A stretch of 64,000 nt of DNA, taken from assembly GCF_016405985.1 (NCBI RefSeq), contig NZ_JAEFCF010000001.1:248001-312000 (forward strand), in the 5' to 3' direction. Source of the stretch: Paracoccus sp. IB05. Its GTDB lineage: Bacteria; Pseudomonadota; Alphaproteobacteria; Rhodobacterales; Rhodobacteraceae. The notes beneath the pieces are model-generated. The model was not told the DNA's origin. It made no database searches and saw nothing but the letters and a program-made list of their open reading frames with translations. Position numbers and translations under genes: made by a program. Positions 52,919 through 60,796 of the stretch are shown here, piece by piece. Position 1 is the stretch's first letter. Every line of letters begins with the position of its first letter.

Positions 52919-54778
52919 TCAATGCGGCGCTTTCGACAGTCGCTGCACCACTGCGATGAAGCGGTCGACCTCATCGCGCGTGTTGTAGAACGCCAGAGAG
53001 GGCCGCACGGTCGTCTCCAGCCCGAAGCGGCGCAGGATCGGCTGCGCGCAATGGTGGCCGGTGCGCACCGCGATGCCTTCTTCATTCAGCGCAACGCCGA
53101 CATCATGCGTGGTGTAGCCCTCCAGCGTGAAGGAGAGCACCGAAGCCTTGTCGCGCGCCGTGCCAATCAGCCGCACACCTTTGATGGGCCGCAGAAGATG
53201 GGTCGCGTAATCGAGCAGCTCATGCTCGTAGCGGCCGATATTTTCGATCCCCCAGCCCTCGACATATTCCAGCGCGGCACCAAGGCCGACCGCATCGGCG
53301 ATGTTCCCGGTCCCGGCCTCGAACTTATTCGGCGCGGGCTGAAAGCGGGTGCGCTCGAAGGTGACATCCTCGATCATATTGCCGCCGCCTTGCCAGGGCG
53401 GCATATCGTCAAGGATCTCGGCCCTTGCCCAGACCGCGCCGATGCCGGTCGGCCCGAAAATCTTATGGCCGGAGAAGACAAAGAAATCCGCGCCGATATC
53501 CTGCACATCGACCCGCATATGGCTGATCGACTGCGCGCCATCGACCAGCGCTTTTGCGCCATTCCGATGCGCCAGATCGACGATCTCTTTCACCGGCACC
53601 ACGGTGCCAAGCGCGTTCGAGACCTGGGTCACGGAAACCAGCTTCACCTTCGGCCCGAGCAGACGCTGATATTCCGAAAGGATCACCTGGCCATCCGCAT
53701 CAACCGGGATCACCCTGATCTTCGCGCCAACCGCCCAGGCGAGCTGCTGCCAGGGCACGATATTCGCGTGATGTTCGAGGTTCGAGACGATGATCTCATC
53801 GCCCTCGCTGATATTCTTTGCGCCCTAGGATTTGGCGATCAGGTTGATCGCCTCGGTGGTGCCCCGGGTAAAGATCACCTCATTCACCGAAGGCGCATTG
53901 ATGAAGTGCCGCACGGTTTCGCGTGCCTTTTCATAGGCATCGGTGGCGCGGGCGGCCAGCTCATGCGCGGCGCGGTGGATGTTCGAATTCTCATGCTCGT
54001 AGAAATACGAGACCCGTTCGATCACCTGGCGCGGTTTCTGCGTGGTGGCTGCATTGTCGAACCAGACGAGTTGCCGCCCGTTCACCCGCTCCTGCAGGAT
54101 CGGGAAGTCGCGACGCACGGCATGGACGTCAAAAGCCCCGCGCTGCGGCTGGCTTGCCGGGGCCGGACGCGCGGGCGCCCGGTTGTCTGCGAGCAGTGCA
54201 CGCAAATCATCCGCGCCGGGGAGGCCGAAGCTGCGGGCGGAAACCAGATCCTCGCGCGGCATATCCGGCGCTTTGGACTGGGGCGCGTAGGGCGTGGCAT
54301 CGGCGAGGAAGTAGAAGGGCGATGCGCTGTCCGTTGTGGGCGCTGCACGCGGAGAGACCTGCGGCACGCCGAGCGAATGCCCCCCGAACCGGCCGTTCAA
54401 TGCGGGTGGCACGATGGCGGCATAGTCAGGCAGACCATTCACGGCCGCCGCTTTCGGGGCGAGCGAGGGCGTTGAGGCCAGCACTGCCGCGCCGTCCTGC
54501 GGATTGGCTGGCGCGGCATTTGCCCCGGGCGCGAAGGCCCCGGGCAAAGCGGGGCCATTTGCGAGCGGCCCGGGCGAAAAGCCCGTCGGCTGCGGATTAG
54601 CAGGCACCGGGTTTGACGGCAAATGCCCCCCAAAAGCGGGAGCCCCATTCCCCGCAGCACCCGGAAGCGCTGCGAAGAATTGCGAGGCGAGGCTCGTCAG
54701 GGCAGCCACATCGGGCAGACCCTGCGGCACGACATCCGGCGCGGGCAGCGGGTTACTTATAGGTGTCGGGATAGTCAT
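52919..54778 (-). pseudogene. Family 2A encapsulin cargo cysteine desulfurase (SufS-like) interrupted by an in-frame TAG
   Basis: The frame encodes 619 residues apart from an amber codon at 318 (53825-53827). Residues 1-215 are a Pro/Ala/Gly-rich disordered domain with short conserved-looking motifs: GLPDVAALTSLASQFF (20-35), LPDYAAIVP (116-124) and SPFYFLAD (153-160), as in encapsulin cargo-loading domains. Residues 216-619 are a SufS-type PLP desulfurase with EHHAN (His336/337), SGHK (Lys439) and RTGHHCAQP (catalytic Cys577) intact. Relatives have Trp where the TAG is (TGG to TAG). Such enzymes take sulfur from cysteine inside the shell. The start overlaps the encapsulin 3' end by 26 bp. 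No good internal restart exists: the first in-frame ATG after the stop is codon 421. Confidence 0.9.
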
Positions 54779-55682
54779 GGAACTTGCCGATCTCCACATC
54801 ATCCAGCACGGCCAGGGCATCCGGCGATTGCACGACGAGGCTGCAATAAAGGCTGATCAGGTAGGATGCGATCGCCGAGCGGTTGATCCCCATGAAGCGC
54901 ACCGAAAGCCCTGGCGCCTGTTCGCCTGCAAGGCCCGGCTGATAAAGGCCGACCACACCCTGGCGCTTGTCGCCCACCCGGATCAGGAGGATCTTGGTCT
55001 TGCCATCGACCACCGGCACCTTGTCAGAAGGGATGATCGGAATGCCGCGCCAGGCCAGGAATTGCGAGCCGAACAGCGACACGGTCGGCGGTGGTACACC
55101 GCGCCGGGTGCATTCGCGGCCAAAGGCGGCAATCGCATCGGGATGGGTCAGGAAGAAGGCGGGCTCTTTCCAGACTTTCGCGATCAGCAGGTCGAGATCA
55201 TCCGGGGTCGGCGCGCCGGTCAGCGGGTAATTCACCTGATCGGGATGGACATTGGCCAGCAACCCGTAATCCGGGTTGTTGATCAGCTGGCCTTCCTGGG
55301 TTTCCTTGATCGTCTCGATCGCCAGGCGCAGCTGCTCTTTGACCTGGTCAAACGGGCTGGAATAGAGATCCGAGATCCGCGTGTGGACATCGACAATGGT
55401 CGAGACGCCATTCAGGAAATATTCACGCGGCGCCTCGTCATAATCGACAAAGGTCTGCGGGAGCTCAGACTCGTCTTCCCGCGCGGTGCAGGCGACATGC
55501 ACATCCTGCGGGTTTTTGACCGTGTTGAGCCGGTAGATCCCGGCCTCGACCGGCAGCCATTGCAAGAGATGGACAAGCCAGCGCGGGCTGATTGTCGAAA
55601 GGATCGGAACGGTTTTGGTGGCATTTGCAAGCTGCCGGGCGGCGTTGTCGCCAAGCGCAGATTGCGGGGAGAGATCGGCCAT
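54753..55682 (-). CDS. Family 2A encapsulin nanocompartment shell protein (SrpI-like)
   Basis: 309 residues from ATG 55682 with GGAG 6 nt upstream. HK97-fold shell protein; the sequence pattern (VEAGIYRLNTVKNPQDVHVA, PREYFLNGVSTIVDVHTRIS, NNPDYGLLANVHPDQVNYPL, GLSVRFMGINRSAIASYLIS) is that of SrpI/family 2A encapsulins, once annotated as major membrane protein I. It lacks the cyclic-nucleotide-binding domain of family 2B. It should self-assemble into a protein shell enclosing the desulfurase encoded downstream; such compartments are linked to sulfur starvation and storage. It has its own promoter candidate in an AT-rich leader. Confidence 0.95.
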   Translation of the reverse strand: MADLSPQSALGDNAARQLANATKTVPILSTISPRWLVHLLQWLPVEAGIYRLNTVKNPQDVHVACTAREDESELPQTFVDYDEAPREYFLNGVSTIVDVHTRISDLYSSPFDQVKEQLRLAIETIKETQEGQLINNPDYGLLANVHPDQVNYPLTGAPTPDDLDLLIAKVWKEPAFFLTHPDAIAAFGRECTRRGVPPPTVSLFGSQFLAWRGIPIIPSDKVPVVDGKTKILLIRVGDKRQGVVGLYQPGLAGEQAPGLSVRFMGINRSAIASYLISLYCSLVVQSPDALAVLDDVEIGKFHDYPDTYK

Positions 55683-55738
55683 AAGGCGCTCCGCTTGAGG
55701 GGGTGGGGGAGGAGGTGGTGTGAAACTATGTTCTCTTT

Positions 55739-55767
55739 TGTATATTTTTGGTGGAATAAACTTCCAA
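55739..55767 (-). promoter_or_regulatory. Encapsulin promoter candidate in AT-rich leader
   Basis: On the minus strand: -35 TTGGAA (55767-55762), 17-bp spacer, -10 TATACA (55744-55739), about 57 bp before the encapsulin ATG. The surrounding 55730-55812 stretch is much more AT-rich than the rest of the window, marking a separate regulated promoter for the shell-cargo pair. Confidence 0.6.
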
Positions 55768-55812
55768 TTCAATCAGTTTTTGTAGAATATTTTGCCATAA
55801 ACGGGAGGGGAT

Positions 55813-56769
55813 TCAGGCAATTTTGGCATGTCCGTTCTCTGGCTGTTCCCGCGATTGCGATCTGGCCTGCGACACCATGCTCCAGGCCGGAACATCGCCG
55901 GTGATCCAGACATTGCCGCCAAGGACCGAGCCCTGACCAATGGTCACCCGGCCCAGCACCGTGGCGCCGGAATAGATCACCACATCGTCTTCGATGATCG
56001 GATGGCGCGGCAGGCCCTTGACCACATTGCCCTGCATATCGGTGGGAAAGCTTTTGGCGCCCAGCGTCACGCCCTGGAACAGCTGCACCCGGTCGCCGAT
56101 GATGGCGGTGGCCCCGATCACGGTGCCGGTGCCGTGGTCGATGAAAAAGCTCTCGCCGATACGGGCGCCGGGATGGATATCGATGCCGGTCTCGCCATGG
56201 GCCATCTCGGCAATCAGCCGCGCGATCAGCGGCAGGCCAAGGGTGAAAAGCCGATGCGCGAGCCGATGGTTGATCAGGGCGCGCAGCCCCGGATAGCACA
56301 AAAGCACCTCATCAACCCCGCGTGCAGCCGGATCGGCGCGGAAGGCGGCGACGACATCGGTGTCGAGGATCCGGCGGATCCCGGCCAAGCTCTGGATGAA
56401 TTCGGCGACGATGGCCGGGGCGGCATCGGGCGAAGGCGCAGCCCCGGGGCCAAGATAGCGGCGCGCCCAGTCAAGCTCGCGCGCGGTTTCGCGGGTCAGG
56501 TCCTGCGCGGCGCGCGCCAGGGTGACTGCAATGAACTCATTCTCGTTCTCCTGGCGCAGATCGGCCGGGCCAAGCCGCATCGGGAACAAAACCGCCCGCA
56601 GATCGGTGACAATCGCCGCGACACGCTCGGGTGAGGGCAATTCTCGCGGCCCCGCTTCTTCAAGGCGCAGATGTGAGACGCGCCAGTCATGGCGGGCTTC
56701 GGCGAGGCCGGCGACGGTCGCCGAAATATCGTCCGCGAAACCGGTATGGTCGCGGGCAGGGATGGGCAT
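55813..56769 (-). CDS. Serine O-acetyltransferase, EpsC type (copy 1)
   Basis: 318 residues from ATG 56769 (GGAG 6 nt upstream). N-terminal helical domain, then a left-handed beta-helix of hexapeptide repeats with GIDIHPGA (195-202) and FIDHGTG (209-215), the catalytic His region. It acetylates serine with acetyl-CoA to O-acetylserine, the acceptor for sulfide in cysteine synthesis. The long N-terminal domain fits the EpsC group. It lies directly upstream of the encapsulin, where it could boost the cysteine supply for the cargo desulfurase. Confidence 0.94.
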   Translation of the reverse strand: MPIPARDHTGFADDISATVAGLAEARHDWRVSHLRLEEAGPRELPSPERVAAIVTDLRAVLFPMRLGPADLRQENENEFIAVTLARAAQDLTRETARELDWARRYLGPGAAPSPDAAPAIVAEFIQSLAGIRRILDTDVVAAFRADPAARGVDEVLLCYPGLRALINHRLAHRLFTLGLPLIARLIAEMAHGETGIDIHPGARIGESFFIDHGTGTVIGATAIIGDRVQLFQGVTLGAKSFPTDMQGNVVKGLPRHPIIEDDVVIYSGATVLGRVTIGQGSVLGGNVWITGDVPAWSMVSQARSQSREQPENGHAKIA

Positions 56770-56849
56770 TGCTGTCTCCGTAAAACCAGGGATGGCGTGG
56801 CCGGGGAACCGGGGGGAGCCGGGGGGGGGGCGGCCGGAAGGGCGTCGTT

Positions 56850-57293
56850 TTAATCCTGGTGCCAGGGCAGGCCGTGAAAGCGCCAGCCGTCGGCGGTGCC
56901 GCGCTGGCCAGCAGCATCCAGCTCGCCCTCGAAGCCTTCGGCCACGCTGAAGGCCTGGGTCCAGCCGGCTTTGGTCAAAGCCCCGGCCGCCAGCGCCGAT
57001 CGTTTGCCGCTGCGACAGATAAGCAGGAGCCGCACCGTTTTATCCGGCACCAGCGCCGCCACCTGGCGGGTGAAATGCGGGTTGCGGTTCATCGCAGTTC
57101 CGGTCGCCCAGGCGACATGCAGCGTGCCGGGAACGCGCCCGACATAGGCGCGCTCTTCCACTGTGCGCACATCGAGGATCACCGCCTCGCCGCGCGAGAC
57201 AAGATCCCAGGCAGTGCGGGGCGCGATGACCCCGGCAAAGCCATCCTGCGCCACGGGAACCGCGGAAAAGCTGGTATCGGCACGAAGATTCAT
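56850..57293 (-). CDS. Rhodanese-like sulfurtransferase
   Basis: 147 residues from ATG 57293 (GGGAG 7 nt upstream; GTG 57299 and ATG 57296 also possible). Single rhodanese domain: VILDVRTVEE (38-47), GTLHVAWATGT, and active-site loop CRSGKRS with Cys93. It transfers sulfane sulfur from persulfide or thiosulfate to an acceptor. Placed between the two serine acetyltransferases and near the encapsulin, it may load or unload sulfur handled by the desulfurase. Rhodaneses are known neighbours of family 2A encapsulins. Confidence 0.93.
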   Translation of the reverse strand: MNLRADTSFSAVPVAQDGFAGVIAPRTAWDLVSRGEAVILDVRTVEERAYVGRVPGTLHVAWATGTAMNRNPHFTRQVAALVPDKTVRLLLICRSGKRSALAAGALTKAGWTQAFSVAEGFEGELDAAGQRGTADGWRFHGLPWHQD

Positions 57294-57448
57294 CATCACA
57301 CTCCCAGTTTTCTGGCCCTGGCTGCGGGATCCGCAAACCGCCGGGCCGGGCCCGCAACAGGATCAGGATAGCGCTGGAAATCCCCGGTCAGGAACAGGTT
57401 TTCGCCCCGTTTTGCCAAAGGGCGCCAAACTTGGAACAGGCCGATTGC

Positions 57449-57493
57449 GGCGCCTGCGGAAGAGATAAAATTTCTCTTCCGCAGGCGCCTTTT
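57449..57493. terminator. Perfect 17-bp hairpin between acetyltransferase and rhodanese
   Basis: GGCGCCTGCGGAAGAGA (57449-57465) and its exact complement TCTCTTCCGCAGGCGCC (57473-57489) flank a 7-nt loop TAAAATT; TTTT follows on the plus strand. It lies in the 303-bp gap 57294-57596, where I see no gene. In the transcribed (minus) direction no U-tract follows, so it may act as an attenuator, RNA-stabilising stem or protein site rather than a simple terminator. Confidence 0.6.
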
Positions 57494-57596
57494 GGGGAAG
57501 GGGCGATCTGCGGCTGCCTGGAGCTGCGCAGGCCTCAGCGCCGGAAATTCCCGCGAATCTGTGGCAAAACCGTTGGATGAGTCCCGTCGGGCGCGC

Positions 57597-58535
57597 TCAG
57601 CCCGGAGCGACCCGCAACATCGGGCGCGCCTGGGTGACCATCGCGCCAGGGGCCACGTCTTCCAAAAGCCAGACGCCGCCGCCGATTACCGCGCCCTGGC
57701 CGACCGTGATCCGGCCAAGGATCGTCGCCCCGGCATAGATCACCACATCATCGCCGATCTGCGGATGGCGCGGCTGCCCTTTGACCAGCGCCCCGGTGCC
57801 ATCGTCCTGGAAGCTCTTGGCACCCAGCGTCACCTGTTGATAAAGCCGCACATTGCGCCCGATCACCGCTGTCTCGCCGATCACCACACCGGTGCCGTGG
57901 TCGATGAAAAACGCCGGCCCGATTTTTGCGCCGGGATGGATGTCGATCCCGGTCACGGAATGCGAATGCTCGGCCATGATGCGGGCGATCATGCGGATGC
58001 CGGCACGGCTCAGCTCATGCGCGATGCGGTGATGCAGGATCGCGGCCACACCGGGAAAGCAAAAGGCGACCTCGTCAAGGCTCATCGCGGAAGGGTCGCC
58101 CTGCCAGGCCGCGAGGATATCGGTGTCATGCAGATCGCGGATGATCACCAGCCGTTCAAGGAAGGCGCGGGACAGCGCCTCGCCCCGGGCGCGCGCCGCT
58201 GCCGCTTCGGCATCGGGGGCCAGCATCAGCTCGGTGATGACAAGATCGGCAAGGCGCAGACGGATCGAGGCCAGCATCTGCGCGATGAAGGTATCCGTGG
58301 CCTCGGGCGCGAGGTCCTGGGGGCCGAAATGGCGCGGGTAAAGCGTCGCGACGATATCGTTCAGCAGTTTGATGATGGCGCGTTTCGAGAGCAGGCGCGG
58401 CGTCGGGCGCCCGTGATACCGCCGCTGCTGCGAGACGATGCGCAAAAGGCGCAGGCGTTCGGTCAGGCGGGCGATCAGCGCGGCGTCATCCGCCGCCGCC
58501 TCGTCACCGATGGTTTCCCCCGGGGCTCCGTCCAT
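57597..58535 (-). CDS. Serine O-acetyltransferase, EpsC type (copy 2)
   Basis: 312 residues from ATG 58535 with GGAG 6 nt upstream; GTG 58556 is possible. Same architecture as copy 1: helical N-terminal domain, then hexapeptide beta-helix with GIDIHPGA (196-203) and FIDHGTG (210-216). The two copies are clearly diverged paralogs, not a recent duplication. It ends the sulfonate-gene run and precedes the rhodanese by 303 bp. Confidence 0.94.
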   Translation of the reverse strand: MDGAPGETIGDEAAADDAALIARLTERLRLLRIVSQQRRYHGRPTPRLLSKRAIIKLLNDIVATLYPRHFGPQDLAPEATDTFIAQMLASIRLRLADLVITELMLAPDAEAAAARARGEALSRAFLERLVIIRDLHDTDILAAWQGDPSAMSLDEVAFCFPGVAAILHHRIAHELSRAGIRMIARIMAEHSHSVTGIDIHPGAKIGPAFFIDHGTGVVIGETAVIGRNVRLYQQVTLGAKSFQDDGTGALVKGQPRHPQIGDDVVIYAGATILGRITVGQGAVIGGGVWLLEDVAPGAMVTQARPMLRVAPG

Positions 58536-58577
58536 CGAACTCTCCGTCACTGGCACTGTGCGCGCTGCGCCGGATGG

Positions 58578-59252
58578 CTAACGAATGTGCCCCCCGCTGC
58601 CAATGGAAGGATCTTTTCTTCTTTGCGCCTTTGGGAGAAGGGATTTCTCCCGTCCTTCCGGGCCGAGTGCACGGGACCAGTCGGTCGGCGGGGCTGTTGC
58701 CCCGGTCAGCCGCCCGGGACGCTGCAGAATCCCGAGTGCGGCGCCCGCGTTCAGCAGGCCCGCAATCTGCGGGCTGATCCGCTGCTGCGCGCGCAACGCC
58801 GTCAGTCCCGGCAGGCCCGAGAGCAGGAACAGCCCGAAATGGAGATCATAAATCCCGATCCGCCACAAAAGCGGCGCCATGATCAGCCCGGCATCGCTTT
58901 CCGGCGCCGTCTTTGGGGCGAGAGGTTCCAGCGCGCGCAACTCCTGGCGCAGGGCGTAGATGGTCAGGTCCAGATCAGCCGGAAAGGCCGCAGGGTCGAT
59001 TGCCGCCAGCCGCGCCTGGGCGGATTGCATGGCCCCGAGCAATGGCAGGGCAGTTCCGGGCATATCCGGCAGCGCGGCGAGCAAGGCGGCGGCATCATGC
59101 AAGGGCACCGGATCCGCGTCGGGCGCAAAGAGCGCCGGCAGCGGGCCGCATTCATCGCGCAGGACAGGCAGCTGCCGCGCCCGCAGCACAAGCTGCACCG
59201 CATCGGCCAGGGCATGATCTGCCGGGGCGATCAAGCGCCAGGGTTTACGCAT
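58578..59252 (-). CDS. Unrecognised protein, possibly GST-like
   Basis: 224 residues, family not recognised with certainty. Residues 1-65 (RLIAPADHALADAVQLVLRA, then a short acidic stretch VPLHDAAALLAALP) resemble a thioredoxin-like half; the rest is all helix with DAGLIMAPLLWRIGIYDLHF, in the style of a GST C-terminal domain. The tail is basic and disordered. It overlaps the CMD protein gene by 22 bp and precedes the acetyltransferase by 42 bp, so it belongs to the sulfur operon. A role in thiol chemistry is a guess. Confidence 0.6.
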   Translation of the reverse strand: MRKPWRLIAPADHALADAVQLVLRARQLPVLRDECGPLPALFAPDADPVPLHDAAALLAALPDMPGTALPLLGAMQSAQARLAAIDPAAFPADLDLTIYALRQELRALEPLAPKTAPESDAGLIMAPLLWRIGIYDLHFGLFLLSGLPGLTALRAQQRISPQIAGLLNAGAALGILQRPGRLTGATAPPTDWSRALGPEGREKSLLPKAQRRKDPSIGSGGHIR

Positions 59253-59917
59253 GGCGAGACGCTCCGGCGGGTTTCGGAATCAAGGCGACGGCTCTCACCG
59301 GTGGCCAGCGCGAGGCGGGCATTCCAGGCCGCAAAGCCTGCCACCAGGATCAGATCGGTGATTTCCTGATCATCAAGCTTTTCCTCCTCCAGTGTCCAGA
59401 AGACCTGGCGGCTGGCTCTGACCGGGATCGCCGCCAGCGCCGAGGCTGCCGCGATCACGCCACCAGAGCGGCCCCCGAGCGGGCTTGGCAGCCCCTCTTC
59501 CAGCAGGACCTCGACCTCGCGCTTGCGCCTGAGGCCGGCAGCGGCGCGACGGGCATGGGCGGCGGCGGTGAAAAAACAGCCGATGCGGCGCGCGACGGCG
59601 GTGGCCGCGAGGTCGCGCTCACCCTGGGCGAGTCCGGCACCACGGCGGCGGGCGAGAAATTCCGCTGACGCTGTAAGGACGGGCCCCGCATCCCCGGTCA
59701 GCACGGCAGGCAGAAAGGCAACCGGCTCTGTCTCGACCGCCGGCAGCTGGATCGGCGTCGGGATTGCCGTCTGCGCGGCTTTGCGGGGCCGCCATTCGTG
59801 GCGACGGCTGGTAAAACGGTCCGGCAGGCGGGAGGCGGGCGGCTCAGTGGACGGTGTCCCGCAGGGGGCCACGCCCTGGCCCGGAATCCCCGGTTCGGGC
59901 AGCATTGGGTCAGCCAT
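59231..59917 (-). CDS. CMD/AhpD-like (alkylhydroperoxidase-core) protein B
   Basis: 228 residues from ATG 59917. A Pro-rich N-terminus (about 1-60) precedes a carboxymuconolactone-decarboxylase/AhpD-type helical core: FLARRRGAGLAQGERDLAAT, then VARRIGCFFTAAAHARR, where the usual CxxC-x3-H is reduced to Cys...His; later DDQEITDLILVAGFAAWNAR. It resembles Avi_7169/Avi_7170-type CMD proteins often found with luciferase-like monooxygenases and sulfur genes. It overlaps the upstream CMD gene by 8 bp. The catalytic motif is incomplete, so peroxidase activity is doubtful. Confidence 0.75.
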   Translation of the reverse strand: MADPMLPEPGIPGQGVAPCGTPSTEPPASRLPDRFTSRRHEWRPRKAAQTAIPTPIQLPAVETEPVAFLPAVLTGDAGPVLTASAEFLARRRGAGLAQGERDLAATAVARRIGCFFTAAAHARRAAAGLRRKREVEVLLEEGLPSPLGGRSGGVIAAASALAAIPVRASRQVFWTLEEEKLDDQEITDLILVAGFAAWNARLALATGESRRLDSETRRSVSPCVNPGA

Positions 59918-60569
59918 AGGCAAACCCGGCGGGCCGGTCCTGGGCGGTCGTGCCTGTGCGCTGAAGATGGCGGGCATGCGCATAGGCCCTGAGGCCACTG
60001 ACCACCGGGCTCAGCGCACCGATCCAGGCAATCAGCCGGTTAAGATCCAGCGTCTCGGCGGGCAGCCAGTCGGCCCGCTCCAGCGCCTCATCTGCCGCGG
60101 GCGTGATGTCGCGCGGGTGCAGCGTCACCAGATGCGCATGTTCCAGCGCCGCCGACAGGCGCCCCCCAAGCCGCAGCCGCAGCGGCGGATCGGCGCGCCA
60201 GGCCGGCCCGTCCAGATCCTCGGCCGAAAGCGGGCCAGGGGGCCAGGTGCCGTAAGGCCCGGGCAGAGCCGCGTTCTCCGCCTCTTCCGCAATCAGGAGA
60301 GCAAGCTCGCTGTCCGCCGCCTGAAGCAGTACGTGAAGATGGGTGCTGACCGCTTCTTCGCCATGCAGATGCGCGGTGAAAGCGGCAATCGCCAGCGCCT
60401 CGGCCCGCGCGGCGCCGCTATGACGCAAGAGATCCTGATAGCCCGATTCAAGGCCCGCCAGCAGTTCTGGCCGGTTGCGCAAGGCGCGCAGGATCGGGCT
60501 GCCCGGCGGCACCGACGCCAGACGTTCGGCAAGGGTTGGCCGATGCAGCCAGGGTTCGTGGCGGGACAT
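59910..60569 (-). CDS. CMD/AhpD-like protein A
   Basis: 219 residues from ATG 60569 (AGAGGAAG upstream). Mostly helical. LRNRPELLAGLESGYQDLLR, AIAAFTAHLHGEEAVSTHLH and LIAWIGALSPVVSGLRAYAH suggest the CMD fold without an obvious CxxC. The pair with protein B looks like the tandem CMD genes that accompany SsuD- and SfnB-type enzymes in other proteobacteria; function unproven. A 227-bp gap with a hairpin separates it from sfnB. Confidence 0.72.
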   Translation of the reverse strand: MSRHEPWLHRPTLAERLASVPPGSPILRALRNRPELLAGLESGYQDLLRHSGAARAEALAIAAFTAHLHGEEAVSTHLHVLLQAADSELALLIAEEAENAALPGPYGTWPPGPLSAEDLDGPAWRADPPLRLRLGGRLSAALEHAHLVTLHPRDITPAADEALERADWLPAETLDLNRLIAWIGALSPVVSGLRAYAHARHLQRTGTTAQDRPAGFAYG

Positions 60570-60736
60570 AATTCTTCCTCTCGCATCCGGGAACAGGCGG
60601 GTCTGAAGGCAGTCTTGCATAAACACGATAAAATAAGACGTGTTTATTTCGGGCAGGCAGAGAAGAAGCGCGCGGCGGGGGCGGGTCTTAGGGGGAAATT
60701 CGCCCTCCATCACGCGAGGGGCGCGCGCAAACAGCT

Positions 60737-60769
60737 GGGGCGCGGGAGAATCACCTTCCCCCGCGCCCC
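60737..60769 (-). terminator. GC-rich hairpin downstream of sfnB
   Basis: 10-bp stem GGGGCGCGGG / CCCGCGCCCC (60737-60746, 60760-60769) with a 13-nt loop, 27 bp after the sfnB stop on the minus strand. It probably lowers read-through into the CMD genes; no U-tract. The rest of 60570-60796 shows no gene. Confidence 0.5.
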
Positions 60770-60796
60770 TTTCGCGTTGCGCCGTTTTCAGCGGTC

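Noticed and set aside
53825-53827. TAG as pyrrolysine or deliberate recoding
   Set aside because: No pyl genes or recoding element are visible, the position is a structural Trp in relatives, and TAG is used as a normal stop for other genes here (for example SURF1).
52922-54475. 517-residue plus-strand open frame opposite the desulfurase
   Set aside because: Its length might suggest it is the real gene and the interrupted desulfurase a shadow, but all conserved PLP-enzyme motifs are on the minus strand.
54753-55682. HK97-fold protein as prophage capsid
   Set aside because: No terminase, portal, protease or tail genes nearby; the sequence and cargo neighbour fit a family 2A encapsulin.
58633-58651. 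Hairpin GGGAGAA-GGGAT-TTCTCCC as terminator
   Set aside because: It lies inside the 3' end of the GST-like gene on the minus strand and has no U-tract; the stem is short.
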